Of a stretch of 64,000 bases of DNA, positions 51,833 through 60,659 are shown one piece after another. Position 1 is the first letter of the stretch; each line of letters begins with the position of its first letter. The DNA is from Candidatus Thorarchaeota archaeon (GTDB lineage: Archaea; Asgardarchaeota; Thorarchaeia; Thorarchaeales; Thorarchaeaceae). The DNA lies in the NCBI GenBank assembly GCA_003345545.1, contig PRDH01000037.1, positions 1 through 64,000 on the forward strand. Direction: 5' to 3'. The notes beneath the pieces are model-generated. The model had not been told where the DNA came from, made no database searches, and was given only the letters and a program-made list of their open reading frames with translations. The translations under genes were made by a program, and so were the position numbers.

Positions 51833-53290
51833 ATGAGTCAGCGTTTGTTTGCGGTGTTTGATATTGGTACCACGGGAACACGGTCGGTGATAATCGATGA
51901 AGAGGGTCGTGAACTCAGCAAGGCGTACGAGGAATATCCCAGCAAGCCTGCTGAGCTCAAGACGCACGAGCAGCTTGCAGACACCTTTTGGCGGACCTCT
52001 GCAAATACCATGCAGCGTGCCCTGTCGGCATGCAAGTACGGTGCTGAGGCGATAGTCGGTGTTGTCGTGACTACGACAAGAGATAGTATCACTCCGATTG
52101 ATTCCAAGGGTAATCCCCTGGCCCCTACGATCACTTGGGTTGATAATCGCTCCAGCAAGAGGAGCAAGGAACTTGCTGATATAATCGGACCACGGAAGAG
52201 CGTCAACAAGATGATGTGGTTCATCGAGAACAGACCCGAATTCTTCAAGAAGGTACACAAGTGGGCACCATTGGATGCTCTCATAAACAGTCGATTATGC
52301 GGCGTTCTGGCCAGCTCTCCTGCGGATGCGCGCTTTGGACCAATTGATCACGAAACACTTCAATGGTCTGAAGAAATATGTGAATCCACTGGCATTCCAG
52401 TTGACAAGCTTGTACGAATCGTGAACTCCGGGACAACCATCGGGGAGATATCACCTGCAGCTGCCAAGACCACTGGTCTGAGAAAGGGCACTCCGGTTAT
52501 CATGGGAAGTGGCGATCAACAATGCTCAGCCCTAGGAATGGGTGTCATTGAGCCAGGAGTCGTGAAGGCAACAACAGGTACCGGAACGTTCGTAATCACT
52601 CACCTTGATGAGTTCATGGAAAACCCCTTTGTCATGTTCTGCAATCCCTCTGCGATGCCGGGCAAATGGATTCTAGAGGGCGTTATACCGGGAACAGGAC
52701 TCACCTACAAGTGGTACAGAGACCAGTACTGTGAAACTGAGATGGCATTGGCGGCTCGAACAGAGAAGGATGCCTATCAGGTAATTGAAGCCTCAGCGGC
52801 TTCAGTCCCTGCGGGCAGTGATGGTCTTGTAGTATTTCCATTCATGGCATACGGCCTTGGAATCATCTATCATCTAAGTTTCCGTCATACTAAGGCTCAT
52901 GTAGCACGAGCAATACTCGAGGCGAATGGCTACGGAATCAAGATGTACATCGAGATGATGGAGGGTATGCTGGATGCCAAGTTTGACGAGCTTCGCATCG
53001 ATGGCGGCGGGGCCAACTCACCTCTGTGGCGACAGATCCAGGCTGACTGCTCTGAGAAACCTGTTGTTCTTCCGCGGATCAGAGATTCAACAGTCAATGG
53101 TGCTGCAATGCTTGGCACAGTTGGGACAGGTATCTACGGCTCCTACAAAGAGGCTGTAGAGAATATGTTCCACGTCGAAGAACGCCGGGAACCCATTCCT
53201 GAGAATGTCGCCATCTACAGGAAACAGTACCAAATCTTCAACAAACTCCTGAATTCGGAATTGGGCAATATACTGGAATCAATCTCGTAG
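51833..53290 (+). CDS. FGGY-family carbohydrate/polyol kinase
   Basis: 485 residues, ATG at 51833 with AGGTGA 5-6 nt upstream. FAVFDIGTTGTRSVIIDEEG is the phosphate-1 motif, TWVDNRSSKRSKEL the substrate region, GSGDQQCSALGMGVIEPG the adenosine-side motif and DGGGANSPLWRQIQAD the late FGGY motif. Position next to glpABC-like genes suggests glycerol kinase. However, the motifs read closer to the xylulokinase-like branch (for example TITWVDNR), so the substrate stays open: glycerol, another polyol or a ketose. Confidence 0.85.
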   Translation: MSQRLFAVFDIGTTGTRSVIIDEEGRELSKAYEEYPSKPAELKTHEQLADTFWRTSANTMQRALSACKYGAEAIVGVVVTTTRDSITPIDSKGNPLAPTITWVDNRSSKRSKELADIIGPRKSVNKMMWFIENRPEFFKKVHKWAPLDALINSRLCGVLASSPADARFGPIDHETLQWSEEICESTGIPVDKLVRIVNSGTTIGEISPAAAKTTGLRKGTPVIMGSGDQQCSALGMGVIEPGVVKATTGTGTFVITHLDEFMENPFVMFCNPSAMPGKWILEGVIPGTGLTYKWYRDQYCETEMALAARTEKDAYQVIEASAASVPAGSDGLVVFPFMAYGLGIIYHLSFRHTKAHVARAILEANGYGIKMYIEMMEGMLDAKFDELRIDGGGANSPLWRQIQADCSEKPVVLPRIRDSTVNGAAMLGTVGTGIYGSYKEAVENMFHVEERREPIPENVAIYRKQYQIFNKLLNSELGNILESIS

Positions 53291-53354
53291 AAGAAACGAA
53301 ACGTCGGAGGCAGATGCTGTGTAGACTCATGTGGACCCTGAGCCGAAGAGGTGT

Positions 53355-53606
53355 CTACTCCTTGTCTTCGTCCTGATTGTCTTCCCAGATTCTGCCGAAG
53401 AACACCAAGGCCAGAACAAGCTCGGAACCCTTTGCATTCTGAACCAGATACTCGATCGATTCACTAATAGTGTCCTCCTGTTCCCATGCATGGCGGGCGA
53501 GGTCGACAAGATCGTCGAATCTCTCGTCAGGAATTTCGAGTGCTTGGGTAATCTTCTCGGTATCATGACCTCTTACATTGAGAGTACCAAGATCATATTC
53601 TGGCAT
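53355..53606 (-). CDS. Small acidic hypothetical protein
   Basis: About 83 residues from the ATG at 53606 (MPEYDLGTLNV). It is helical and ends in an acidic tail (WEDNQDEDKE). AAGGTG lies 9 nt upstream, and a TATA-like GGTTAAAAGG (53643-53652) predicts transcription starting near 53620, excluding the further ATG at 53631. An ATG at 53612 is an alternative. Function unknown. It lies on the opposite strand between the kinase and the GlpA-like gene. Confidence 0.62.
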   Translation of the reverse strand: MPEYDLGTLNVRGHDTEKITQALEIPDERFDDLVDLARHAWEQEDTISESIEYLVQNAKGSELVLALVFFGRIWEDNQDEDKE

Positions 53607-53642
53607 CTTCATGCACACCTTAACAGCCAGCATGGGCCCGGT

Positions 53643-53652
53643 CCTTTTAACC
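53643..53652 (-). promoter_or_regulatory. TATA element of the small acidic protein gene
   Basis: GGTTAAAAGG on the minus strand, about 40 bp upstream of the ATG at 53606. Confidence 0.4.
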
Positions 53653-53791
53653 TATCTGCGGCTGGAATTCCGCAAATCTACACTAATGAGTGCAATCGAA
53701 ACCCTTGTATTGTGCGTAGAAGACTCCCCTAATTAGGCAAAGATTCTATCTGTGAAAGTTCCATAACCGAAATCCTCGGGGATTCTATTCT

Positions 53792-55456
53792 ATGACTGAT
53801 ACCCAGTTCGATGTTGTCGTGATCGGCGGAGGAAGTACAGGAACAGCTGTGGCCCGTGATTGTGCCATGAGAGGTCTACGGACTCTCTTGTTGGAACGTG
53901 ATGATATTGCATCGGCCACCGTAGGTACATGCGCAGGAATGATCTCATCTGGTCTAAAGTACAGTGACGAACCTGATATCATGGCTATGTGCTCAAAGGA
54001 AGTTGTGCACTTCAGTCATATCGCTCGCCATATCATCTCCAAGAATCCGATTATTGCACCGCTCTTGGACTTAAGTGATGCCGCCAGTGATAGTTCATAT
54101 GTTGACTCATACTCTGCACATGCTGAAGAACGCGCAGTACCTTCAATGCTGTTTTTGACACCTGAGGCCTCACGTGAGATTGAGCCAATGCTCCATCCTG
54201 ATGTCATTGCCAGCGTGTACTATGAGGAATTCTTCATAGATCCCTTCCGTCTGTGCATGCTTCAGGCGCTAGATGCTATCAAGCATGGCGCAAAGATAAG
54301 GACATACTGCGAGGTCATTGATTTTGCCATCAATCACAACAAGGAGCTCGAGGGCGTTGTCTTCTACAATAGAGTATCCGGCTGTACTGAGAAGGTGAGG
54401 ACCAAATTCGTCATCAACGCTACCGGCCCTTGGGCACACAAGGTGGCTAGCGCAGCCGGTGAGAAACTAGACATTCGCCTCAACAAGGGCGCTCATGTCA
54501 TACTAGACAGAAGAGTGGTCAATGTTGGGGTCACTGTAAAGGCGATTGATGGAAGATGGGTGTATCTCTTTCCCCACGAGAATACTACGCTTCTAGGAAC
54601 AACCGCGTTGGATACGTGGGAGGATCCGGATTCGCTCGTTGCTTCATTTGACGAAATCGAATACCTTCTTCAGAGCATCGAAACTGTGCTACCATCCATT
54701 CGTGAGGCTCGCATTATTAGAACAATGGAAGGTGTCAGACCTTTGGTTCCTGAATGGAAGAAACCTGAGGGAATGGTGACTCGCGGCTACCAAGTCATAG
54801 ATCATGGCGCGAATGATGGTACAAAGGGACTGATTAGCTTCACAGGAGGAAAGCTGGTCATGTGCAGGCATATGGCTGAAACTGTCACAGACATTGTCTG
54901 CAAGAAGCTTGGCAAGACTGCGACCTGCACGACCCATGAACGACCTCTTCCGGGAAATGAGGTCGACATAGATATTGTCGGGCTCTCGAGAGAATACGGC
55001 ATTGCCCTTCATGCTTTGGAACGTATGCGCGCGCGTCGGGGAGCTGATATGATGAAAGTTTTGGAGCTCACAAGAGAGCATCCCGAGTGGAAGACCACAG
55101 TATGCACGTGCGAGCCGGTCATTGAGGCAGAAGTACGCTACACAATACGAGAGGAATATCCGCAGACGCTGAACGACCTCCGACGCAGACTTCGTCTGGG
55201 AACTGGTCCATGTCAAGGGACATCTTGCACCTACAAAGCTGCAGCAATCCTTTGTGAAGAGCTCAATCTGGGTGGCGATGACTTTCTTGTTGATATTCTA
55301 GATTTCAGAGCAGAACGGTGGAAAGGAATTCGGCAGTCTCTTCGGGGCGAGCAACTGGCTCAGGATGAACTCACGCAGGGAATGTATGCATGCGTGGGAA
55401 ACCTCGACCAGTCTGATGTAGACTATGATGTCAAACCCTGGGAGGAGGGATGCTGA
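53792..55456 (+). CDS. glpA: GlpA-like FAD-dependent glycerol-3-phosphate dehydrogenase subunit
   Basis: 554 residues: FAD-binding VVVIGGGSTGTAVARDCAMRG, DAO-fold body (INATGPWAHKVASAAG, ATGPW motif), and a C-terminal BFD-like [2Fe-2S] domain with Cys in VCTCEPV and GTGPCQGTSC. This fits GlpA of the anaerobic three-subunit enzyme that oxidises sn-glycerol-3-phosphate to dihydroxyacetone phosphate. The segment after the FAD motif reads VGTCAGMISSG, where E. coli GlpA has GRNHGLLHSG, so the substrate site may differ. The GlpB-like gene begins at the very next base. Confidence 0.87.
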   Translation: MTDTQFDVVVIGGGSTGTAVARDCAMRGLRTLLLERDDIASATVGTCAGMISSGLKYSDEPDIMAMCSKEVVHFSHIARHIISKNPIIAPLLDLSDAASDSSYVDSYSAHAEERAVPSMLFLTPEASREIEPMLHPDVIASVYYEEFFIDPFRLCMLQALDAIKHGAKIRTYCEVIDFAINHNKELEGVVFYNRVSGCTEKVRTKFVINATGPWAHKVASAAGEKLDIRLNKGAHVILDRRVVNVGVTVKAIDGRWVYLFPHENTTLLGTTALDTWEDPDSLVASFDEIEYLLQSIETVLPSIREARIIRTMEGVRPLVPEWKKPEGMVTRGYQVIDHGANDGTKGLISFTGGKLVMCRHMAETVTDIVCKKLGKTATCTTHERPLPGNEVDIDIVGLSREYGIALHALERMRARRGADMMKVLELTREHPEWKTTVCTCEPVIEAEVRYTIREEYPQTLNDLRRRLRLGTGPCQGTSCTYKAAAILCEELNLGGDDFLVDILDFRAERWKGIRQSLRGEQLAQDELTQGMYACVGNLDQSDVDYDVKPWEEGC

Positions 55457-56839
55457 GTGAATCTCAAGGCTGATCTTCTTGTCATTGGTGGAGGCATGGC
55501 AGGGCTTGTTGCAGGCACAGTAGCTTCTGAATCTGGTCTGACTACTCTTCTTCTCAGAAAGGGTCAAAGCGCCACAGCAAACTCCTCGGGTGCGATAGAC
55601 GTCATCGGATATGTTCCCGATGTCCTGGAGCCCTTTTCGAGCCCTGAAGAAGGACTGTTAGCGATTGTGGCTCTATATCCTCTTCACCCATATGCAATTG
55701 TTGGCTATGGCGATGATGTTACATCAGAAGAAACAAGCGCAGCGATTATTGGGAGAGTGCGGGAAGCTATCATGTGGCTGAAGGAGCATCTTGGGGGTAC
55801 AATTGCTTCAGTTACAGGCGAGTTTGATACCAACATGCATCTCATCACTATCATTGGGACCACAAAGCCCACTTGTCTTGCACAGATGACGATGTGCCCC
55901 GGTGACCTTGAGGATCGGGAGGATAGCGTTCTTCTCTTTGCGGGTATCACCGGCTGTTCTGAATTCAATCCATCTGCAGCTGCGAAGACCTACATTGAGG
56001 ACCGAATGGCTCTCGATGGACCTCCTCACAAGGTCGGCCATTGCATGTTTCAGGTCACCCCCTTTGGCAAGTCTTTCAACATCTCATCGATTGAGATTGC
56101 TCGGCATCTTGATCGTGAAGGTTCGATAGAGGCCCTTGCAGAACAACTCAAGGTACAAGTGAAACGAATTGGTGCGACACATGTTGCCTTGCCGCCTGTG
56201 CTGGGCATTCGCAATGCAATTGCTAACAAGTCAAAGTTGGAGAAGCTGATAGGAGCCACTGTCTTCGAACTACTGGGTTTTCCGCCATCTGTCCCCGGTC
56301 TGCGACTTCAACAGGCGCTTGAAGGCGTTTTTATTAAAGCTGGAGGCAAGATGCTTGTAGGTCATGAGGCGATTTCCCACGTCAGAACAAAGCAACGCGT
56401 CGCTGCGGTCATTGCACGCGGCCCACTTCGCGAAATAAGGGTAGATGCAAAGGCCATAATCCTAGCAACTGGGAAATACATCGGAGGTGGGATTGCCGGT
56501 GATGAGAAGGGACTCCGCGAAACCGTATTTGACATCATGACTGTCACAGACGACTATCACTCATCACGAGATATCGTGCCCTCTCGTTCAACCAATCGTC
56601 TATCAATCAATCCCACTGGACAGCCGATTCAAGCCTGCGGAGTGGGCATCGACTCACAATTCAGACCAGTCCGAGAAGACGGACTAGAATGGGCAGAAAA
56701 CCTCTTTGCAGCTGGCGCTGTTCTTGCTGGCTACAATTATTCTGTGGAGAAGAGTGGGCTGGGTGTTGCCTTGACAAGTGGCTATAGCGCAGCTAAGAAC
56801 GCTATAGACTTCCTGAGGGAGGTGAAACAGGTTGAATGA
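55457..56839 (+). CDS. glpB: GlpB-like flavoprotein subunit
   Basis: 460 residues. LLVIGGGMAGLVAGTVASESG binds flavin; the GlpB signature RKGQSATANSSGAIDVIG and HPYAIVG match the E. coli protein. Works with GlpA and GlpC to pass electrons from glycerol-3-phosphate oxidation toward the membrane. GTG start directly after the GlpA stop, with GGGAGGAGGG upstream, inside the end of glpA. Confidence 0.88.
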   Translation: MNLKADLLVIGGGMAGLVAGTVASESGLTTLLLRKGQSATANSSGAIDVIGYVPDVLEPFSSPEEGLLAIVALYPLHPYAIVGYGDDVTSEETSAAIIGRVREAIMWLKEHLGGTIASVTGEFDTNMHLITIIGTTKPTCLAQMTMCPGDLEDREDSVLLFAGITGCSEFNPSAAAKTYIEDRMALDGPPHKVGHCMFQVTPFGKSFNISSIEIARHLDREGSIEALAEQLKVQVKRIGATHVALPPVLGIRNAIANKSKLEKLIGATVFELLGFPPSVPGLRLQQALEGVFIKAGGKMLVGHEAISHVRTKQRVAAVIARGPLREIRVDAKAIILATGKYIGGGIAGDEKGLRETVFDIMTVTDDYHSSRDIVPSRSTNRLSINPTGQPIQACGVGIDSQFRPVREDGLEWAENLFAAGAVLAGYNYSVEKSGLGVALTSGYSAAKNAIDFLREVKQVE

Positions 56840-58067
56840 GGATGAGGCCTATGAATATGTGAAGAACACACTGAGGAAGGAAAAGATAACTCCCTTTCGT
56901 CCTGATGAGATAGAGATTGTGAAATCTGTTAGTTCCTGCATCAACTGCGGGCTATGCACGAATCATTGCCCAGTGGTTGCAGCTGTGGGCGTTGACCGTT
57001 TCAGTGGTCCCCGAAGTATTGCCGTGGAACTATCTCGTTCTCCTCCTGAATACTGGTCCGCCGCGGATAAGGTGTACTTATGCACCGAATGTGGAACATG
57101 TCGCGAGGTCTGTCCCAAGAATGTTGACATTCCTGAAATCGTCAACATGATCCGTGCAAGAATCTTCGAACATCGACCAGACCTCGTGCCAAAAGCCTTC
57201 ATGTCGGTGAGAGAAATCATTGCAGAACACAGTCTTGCATTTGAGCCTTGGGCGAATAGAGAAGAGAAGGAAGAGAGTCGAGATATGCGACTTGAGCATC
57301 TGGGACTCCCTCATGTGCCTGACAGAACAGAGGAGAATGCAGATGTGCTGTTCTTTCCTGGTTGTCAGGCTGAAGAACGAGCGCAGGAGGTCCGTGAAGC
57401 TGCGAAGGTGATTCTTGACTTCTTTGATGTTGACTTCACACTTCTTAACGAGTTCTCGTGCTGCAGCCTTCCGTCGCATTTGATGGGGGACGAAGTGACA
57501 GCGAGGGCATTAGCTGAGAAACTGAAGCAGAAGATTAAGAGACTGGGTGTGAAGAAGGTTGTGACAACATGTGCTGGCTGTACATCAAACTTGGCCAATC
57601 TTGCTGAACGAGATGGCTGGGGGATTCCAGTGTATCACATGCTTGAGTTTCTCGCTGAGGAAATTGGATACAAGGCAATATCTAGAGCTCTGAGAAAGGC
57701 TCGGACCTTCGAAGCTGTTCATGTATCCGTTCATGATCCCTGCCACCTCATTCGCTATACGTCGCGGCAGATAATGGACTATGCATCGGAAATCCTTGCT
57801 GTCATTCCCGGGGTGAAGGTCACCACCTCCGAGGCACATGACTCGTGTTGTGGCGGTGGTGGTATGGTATCTTATCACTCTGATGACGTGGCAAATGCGG
57901 TAGTACAGGAGAACCTCATCGCCTTGGCGGCTACTGGGGCGGAACGTCTGGTGACACCATGTCCTCTCTGCACCGCACAATTAGAGAACAGTCTGTTCAA
58001 GAACGGAAGTCCCATTGAAGTGGAGGATCTCACTGTCTTCATAGCTCGGAGGCTCCCCAAGGAGTGA
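56832..58067 (+). CDS. glpC: GlpC-like iron-sulfur subunit
   Basis: 411 residues. Two 4Fe-4S motifs: SCINCGLCTNHCPV (about residues 36-49) and CTECGTCREVCPK (about 84-96). Two CCG domains follow (SCCSLPSHL, CAGC; HDPCHLIRY, DSCCGGGG, CPLC) as in heterodisulfide-reductase-type electron carriers. It should accept electrons from GlpAB. TTG start at 56832, overlapping glpB by 8 bp, with an excellent GGAGGTG 8 nt upstream. Confidence 0.9.
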   Translation: MNEDEAYEYVKNTLRKEKITPFRPDEIEIVKSVSSCINCGLCTNHCPVVAAVGVDRFSGPRSIAVELSRSPPEYWSAADKVYLCTECGTCREVCPKNVDIPEIVNMIRARIFEHRPDLVPKAFMSVREIIAEHSLAFEPWANREEKEESRDMRLEHLGLPHVPDRTEENADVLFFPGCQAEERAQEVREAAKVILDFFDVDFTLLNEFSCCSLPSHLMGDEVTARALAEKLKQKIKRLGVKKVVTTCAGCTSNLANLAERDGWGIPVYHMLEFLAEEIGYKAISRALRKARTFEAVHVSVHDPCHLIRYTSRQIMDYASEILAVIPGVKVTTSEAHDSCCGGGGMVSYHSDDVANAVVQENLIALAATGAERLVTPCPLCTAQLENSLFKNGSPIEVEDLTVFIARRLPKE

Positions 58068-59503
58068 TTAGCACCGTGCTCGACTCAAAGACGATAAAGA
58101 AGCTCTACAAACGCATGGTTTCCATAGTTGGACCGGAGAACGTACATCGACAGGAAACCGACAAAGTGCTCAATGCTCATGATGCATGGCCCCTCAGCGA
58201 GGCCAAGTTGCGAGCTGGAGAGATGCTTCCTCTCGCAGATCTCTTGGTCTTCCCATCATCTCGAGAAGAGGTAGCGGCTGTACTTGTGGCTGCGAACGAG
58301 CTGGAAATCCCTGTCACGCCTGTTGGGGGTGGCGCCGGAACATGCGGCGGGACATTGCCCATCTATGGAGGAATACAGCTTGATCTAAAGCGGATGTGCG
58401 AAATCTACGAGATTGACGACCAATCGATGACTATCAGAGCTCAGGCTGGAGTAGTAGGAATCGATCTCGAAGAACACGCAAATCGACACGGCTATACTCT
58501 GGGTCACACGCCCACCTCCCTAAGAGCATCGAATCTTGGTGGTTTCATTGCAACCCGCTCCGGAGGTTCTATGTCCTCTCTCTATGGGAAAATCGAGGAC
58601 CTGACCTTGGGCCTCGAGGTTGTACTACCCGATGGGTCAATCACAAAGTGCAAGGCTGCCCCAAGGCAGTCTGTGGGCCCCGATCTCCGCCAGCTCTTCA
58701 TAGGTTCAGAGGGAACCCTAGGAGTGATCACAGAGGCAACATTGCGGCTGTTCCCACTTCCTGAGGAACGGCGTTTCAGGAGTTTCACTTTTCCTAATGT
58801 TCACAGTGGTCTGGAAGCAATTCGTAACATCTTCAGAATTGGAATTACTCCATCCATTGCCAGGCTATATGATCCCGAAGATGCTGCAATGAGCTTCTCA
58901 ATGCATTTTGAATTCGAGGAAGGGCATTGCATGTTGCTCCTCGGCTTCGATGGTGATAAAGTTCGCGTTGATTTTGATGAAAGGAAGTCTGTTGATATCT
59001 GTGCTAAACTGGGTGGAACTGACTTAGGTGAAGGTCCATCCAAGAGATGGTGGGAGCATAGGTATGACATGTACTATCCAACTCGTTTGACAACGTCAGG
59101 CTATGCCATAGGTGACACCATCGACATTGTAGCAACCTACGACAAGCTTGAGAGAGTCTACGACTCGATGAAGAAAGCAATGGAGGCAGATGACGCCATA
59201 GTCATGTCCCACTTCTCCCATATGTACCAGAACGGTGGTAGCATCTACATGATCTTCTTCACCTCACAACCCAGCGCGGAGACCGCTTGGGCAACATACA
59301 AGAAGATCTGGGACGATGGTGTTGCGGCTTGTCTAAGAGAGGGTGGAACGATGAGCCACCAACACGGGGTGGGCCTCTCTCGAAGTACTTACACGGAAGA
59401 TGAGTTAGGGTCCTTATTCCCCGTGTTGAAGAAGATCAAGGAGGTTCTCGATCCTAAGGGGATAATGAATCCCGGAAAGCTTGGTCTGGGGGTGCGCAAG
59501 TGA
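58064..59503 (+). CDS. FAD-linked oxidase (GlcD/D-lactate dehydrogenase-like)
   Basis: 479 residues of the vanillyl-alcohol-oxidase fold: LLVFPSSREEVAAVLVAANE, VTPVGGGAGTCGGTLPIYGG (FAD pyrophosphate motif), then GGFIATRSGGSMSSLYGKIE and the C-terminal GVGLSRSTY and DPKGIMNPGKLGLG. Candidate substrates are glycolate, D-lactate or another 2-hydroxyacid; alkyl-DHAP-synthase-like enzymes share the fold. GTG at 58064 overlaps the GlpC stop by 4 bp; GTG at 58076 is possible. The Fe-S partner follows with another 4-bp overlap. Confidence 0.88.
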   Translation: MISTVLDSKTIKKLYKRMVSIVGPENVHRQETDKVLNAHDAWPLSEAKLRAGEMLPLADLLVFPSSREEVAAVLVAANELEIPVTPVGGGAGTCGGTLPIYGGIQLDLKRMCEIYEIDDQSMTIRAQAGVVGIDLEEHANRHGYTLGHTPTSLRASNLGGFIATRSGGSMSSLYGKIEDLTLGLEVVLPDGSITKCKAAPRQSVGPDLRQLFIGSEGTLGVITEATLRLFPLPEERRFRSFTFPNVHSGLEAIRNIFRIGITPSIARLYDPEDAAMSFSMHFEFEEGHCMLLLGFDGDKVRVDFDERKSVDICAKLGGTDLGEGPSKRWWEHRYDMYYPTRLTTSGYAIGDTIDIVATYDKLERVYDSMKKAMEADDAIVMSHFSHMYQNGGSIYMIFFTSQPSAETAWATYKKIWDDGVAACLREGGTMSHQHGVGLSRSTYTEDELGSLFPVLKKIKEVLDPKGIMNPGKLGLGVRK

Positions 59504-60636
59504 CTTTCGACGAAACCCTTGCTGAGCAGATTCGGCTGTGCGCAGCATGCCCAAAAATGTGCAGGCATGTTTGCCCGACGTTCTTTGCTTGGCGCTCGGA
59601 TTCCCCAACGCCCCACGGTAGAGCCCTTCTGATACACCAAGATCTAGTCGGCACACGTAAGATTGATGATCGTGGCATTGAAGTTCTCTATCAGTGTCTC
59701 GAGTGCAGTCATTGCCTAACATGGTGTAAGCCCGAGGTTGATATCGCATCTATTGTTGAGCAAAAGCGCAAGGAACTGGTGGCTGAAGGTCGACGCCCCG
59801 GAGGTCTGACTGAAATGGCTCAGGCCATTAAGGAATGTCATAATCCGTTCTCTGAACCCCATGAGTCGCGTAACAACTGGCTCTCTGCCAACGGGAAGAA
59901 GAAGGGGAAATCATTACTCTACTTTGTCGGTTGTACATCATCATATAGAGAGAAGGAGATAGCAGCGAACACCGTAGATCTCTTGGAGTCTCTGGGCTAC
60001 AGAGTCCTTGTTGCAGGCGGTTCGCAGGGTGAGTGGTGCTGTGGATCTCCGCTCTTCCGAACTGGTGATGTTGAACTTGGTATGGAACTTGCGCAGCACA
60101 ACACTGAGATGCTCAATAGGATGAATGCAGAAGAGATAATCGTGACATGTCCCGGTTGTTTCCGATCTCTGTCAAAAGACTACCCTGCCAACGGGCTCAT
60201 GATCAACAAGCGTGTTCGGCATATCAGCCAATTACTAAACGAGATAAAAGAGAGTCTTCCGGTCTTTGATTTTGAGGAGAAAATCACGTATCATGATCCA
60301 TGCCATCTTGGGAGACACTCGAAGATCTACGACGAACCAAGGAACGTCATCAATCGAGTTTCAGGCTCCAAGTTGGTCGAGATGGAACGAACCCGTGAGA
60401 ATGCCATGTGTTGTGGCAACGGTGCTGGACTGAGAACTCTCTTTCCAGAACATGCAAAGAAAATCGGCTCCGAACGAGTCCGCCAAGCGCAGTCTACTGG
60501 TGCAAGTATCCTAGTAACCTCTTGCCCATTCTGCAAGAACATGCTTGGCTCGCAGGCCGAAAACAGTCTGACAGTCTTGGACTTACCAGAGTTTGTCCTG
60601 ATGGCTATGAGAGGCCGCAAACTTAAGACACATTAG
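59500..60636 (+). CDS. Iron-sulfur electron-transfer protein (GlcF/HdrD-like)
   Basis: 378 residues. CAACPKMCRHVCP and CLECSHCLTWCKP are the two 4Fe-4S motifs; the CCG domains are CCGSPLF, CPGC, DPCHLGRH and CCGNGAG. It probably takes electrons from the adjacent FAD-linked oxidase, as GlcF does for GlcD. In archaea such proteins may hand electrons to a HdrD-like or quinone system, but no membrane partner is present here. GTG start in a GTGA overlap. Confidence 0.88.
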   Translation: MTFDETLAEQIRLCAACPKMCRHVCPTFFAWRSDSPTPHGRALLIHQDLVGTRKIDDRGIEVLYQCLECSHCLTWCKPEVDIASIVEQKRKELVAEGRRPGGLTEMAQAIKECHNPFSEPHESRNNWLSANGKKKGKSLLYFVGCTSSYREKEIAANTVDLLESLGYRVLVAGGSQGEWCCGSPLFRTGDVELGMELAQHNTEMLNRMNAEEIIVTCPGCFRSLSKDYPANGLMINKRVRHISQLLNEIKESLPVFDFEEKITYHDPCHLGRHSKIYDEPRNVINRVSGSKLVEMERTRENAMCCGNGAGLRTLFPEHAKKIGSERVRQAQSTGASILVTSCPFCKNMLGSQAENSLTVLDLPEFVLMAMRGRKLKTH

Positions 60637-60659
60637 GATTTGCCTGTTACTGAGCGGGA

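Noticed and set aside
51833..53290. Naming the FGGY kinase glpK
   Set aside because: Neighbourhood suggests glycerol, but the visible motifs are closer to the xylulokinase-like branch; the substrate cannot be settled.
53331..53732. A 133-codon plus-strand frame opposite the small acidic gene
   Set aside because: The antisense frame has a TATA box, ribosome site and protein-like acidic helical sequence; the plus-strand frame has none of these.
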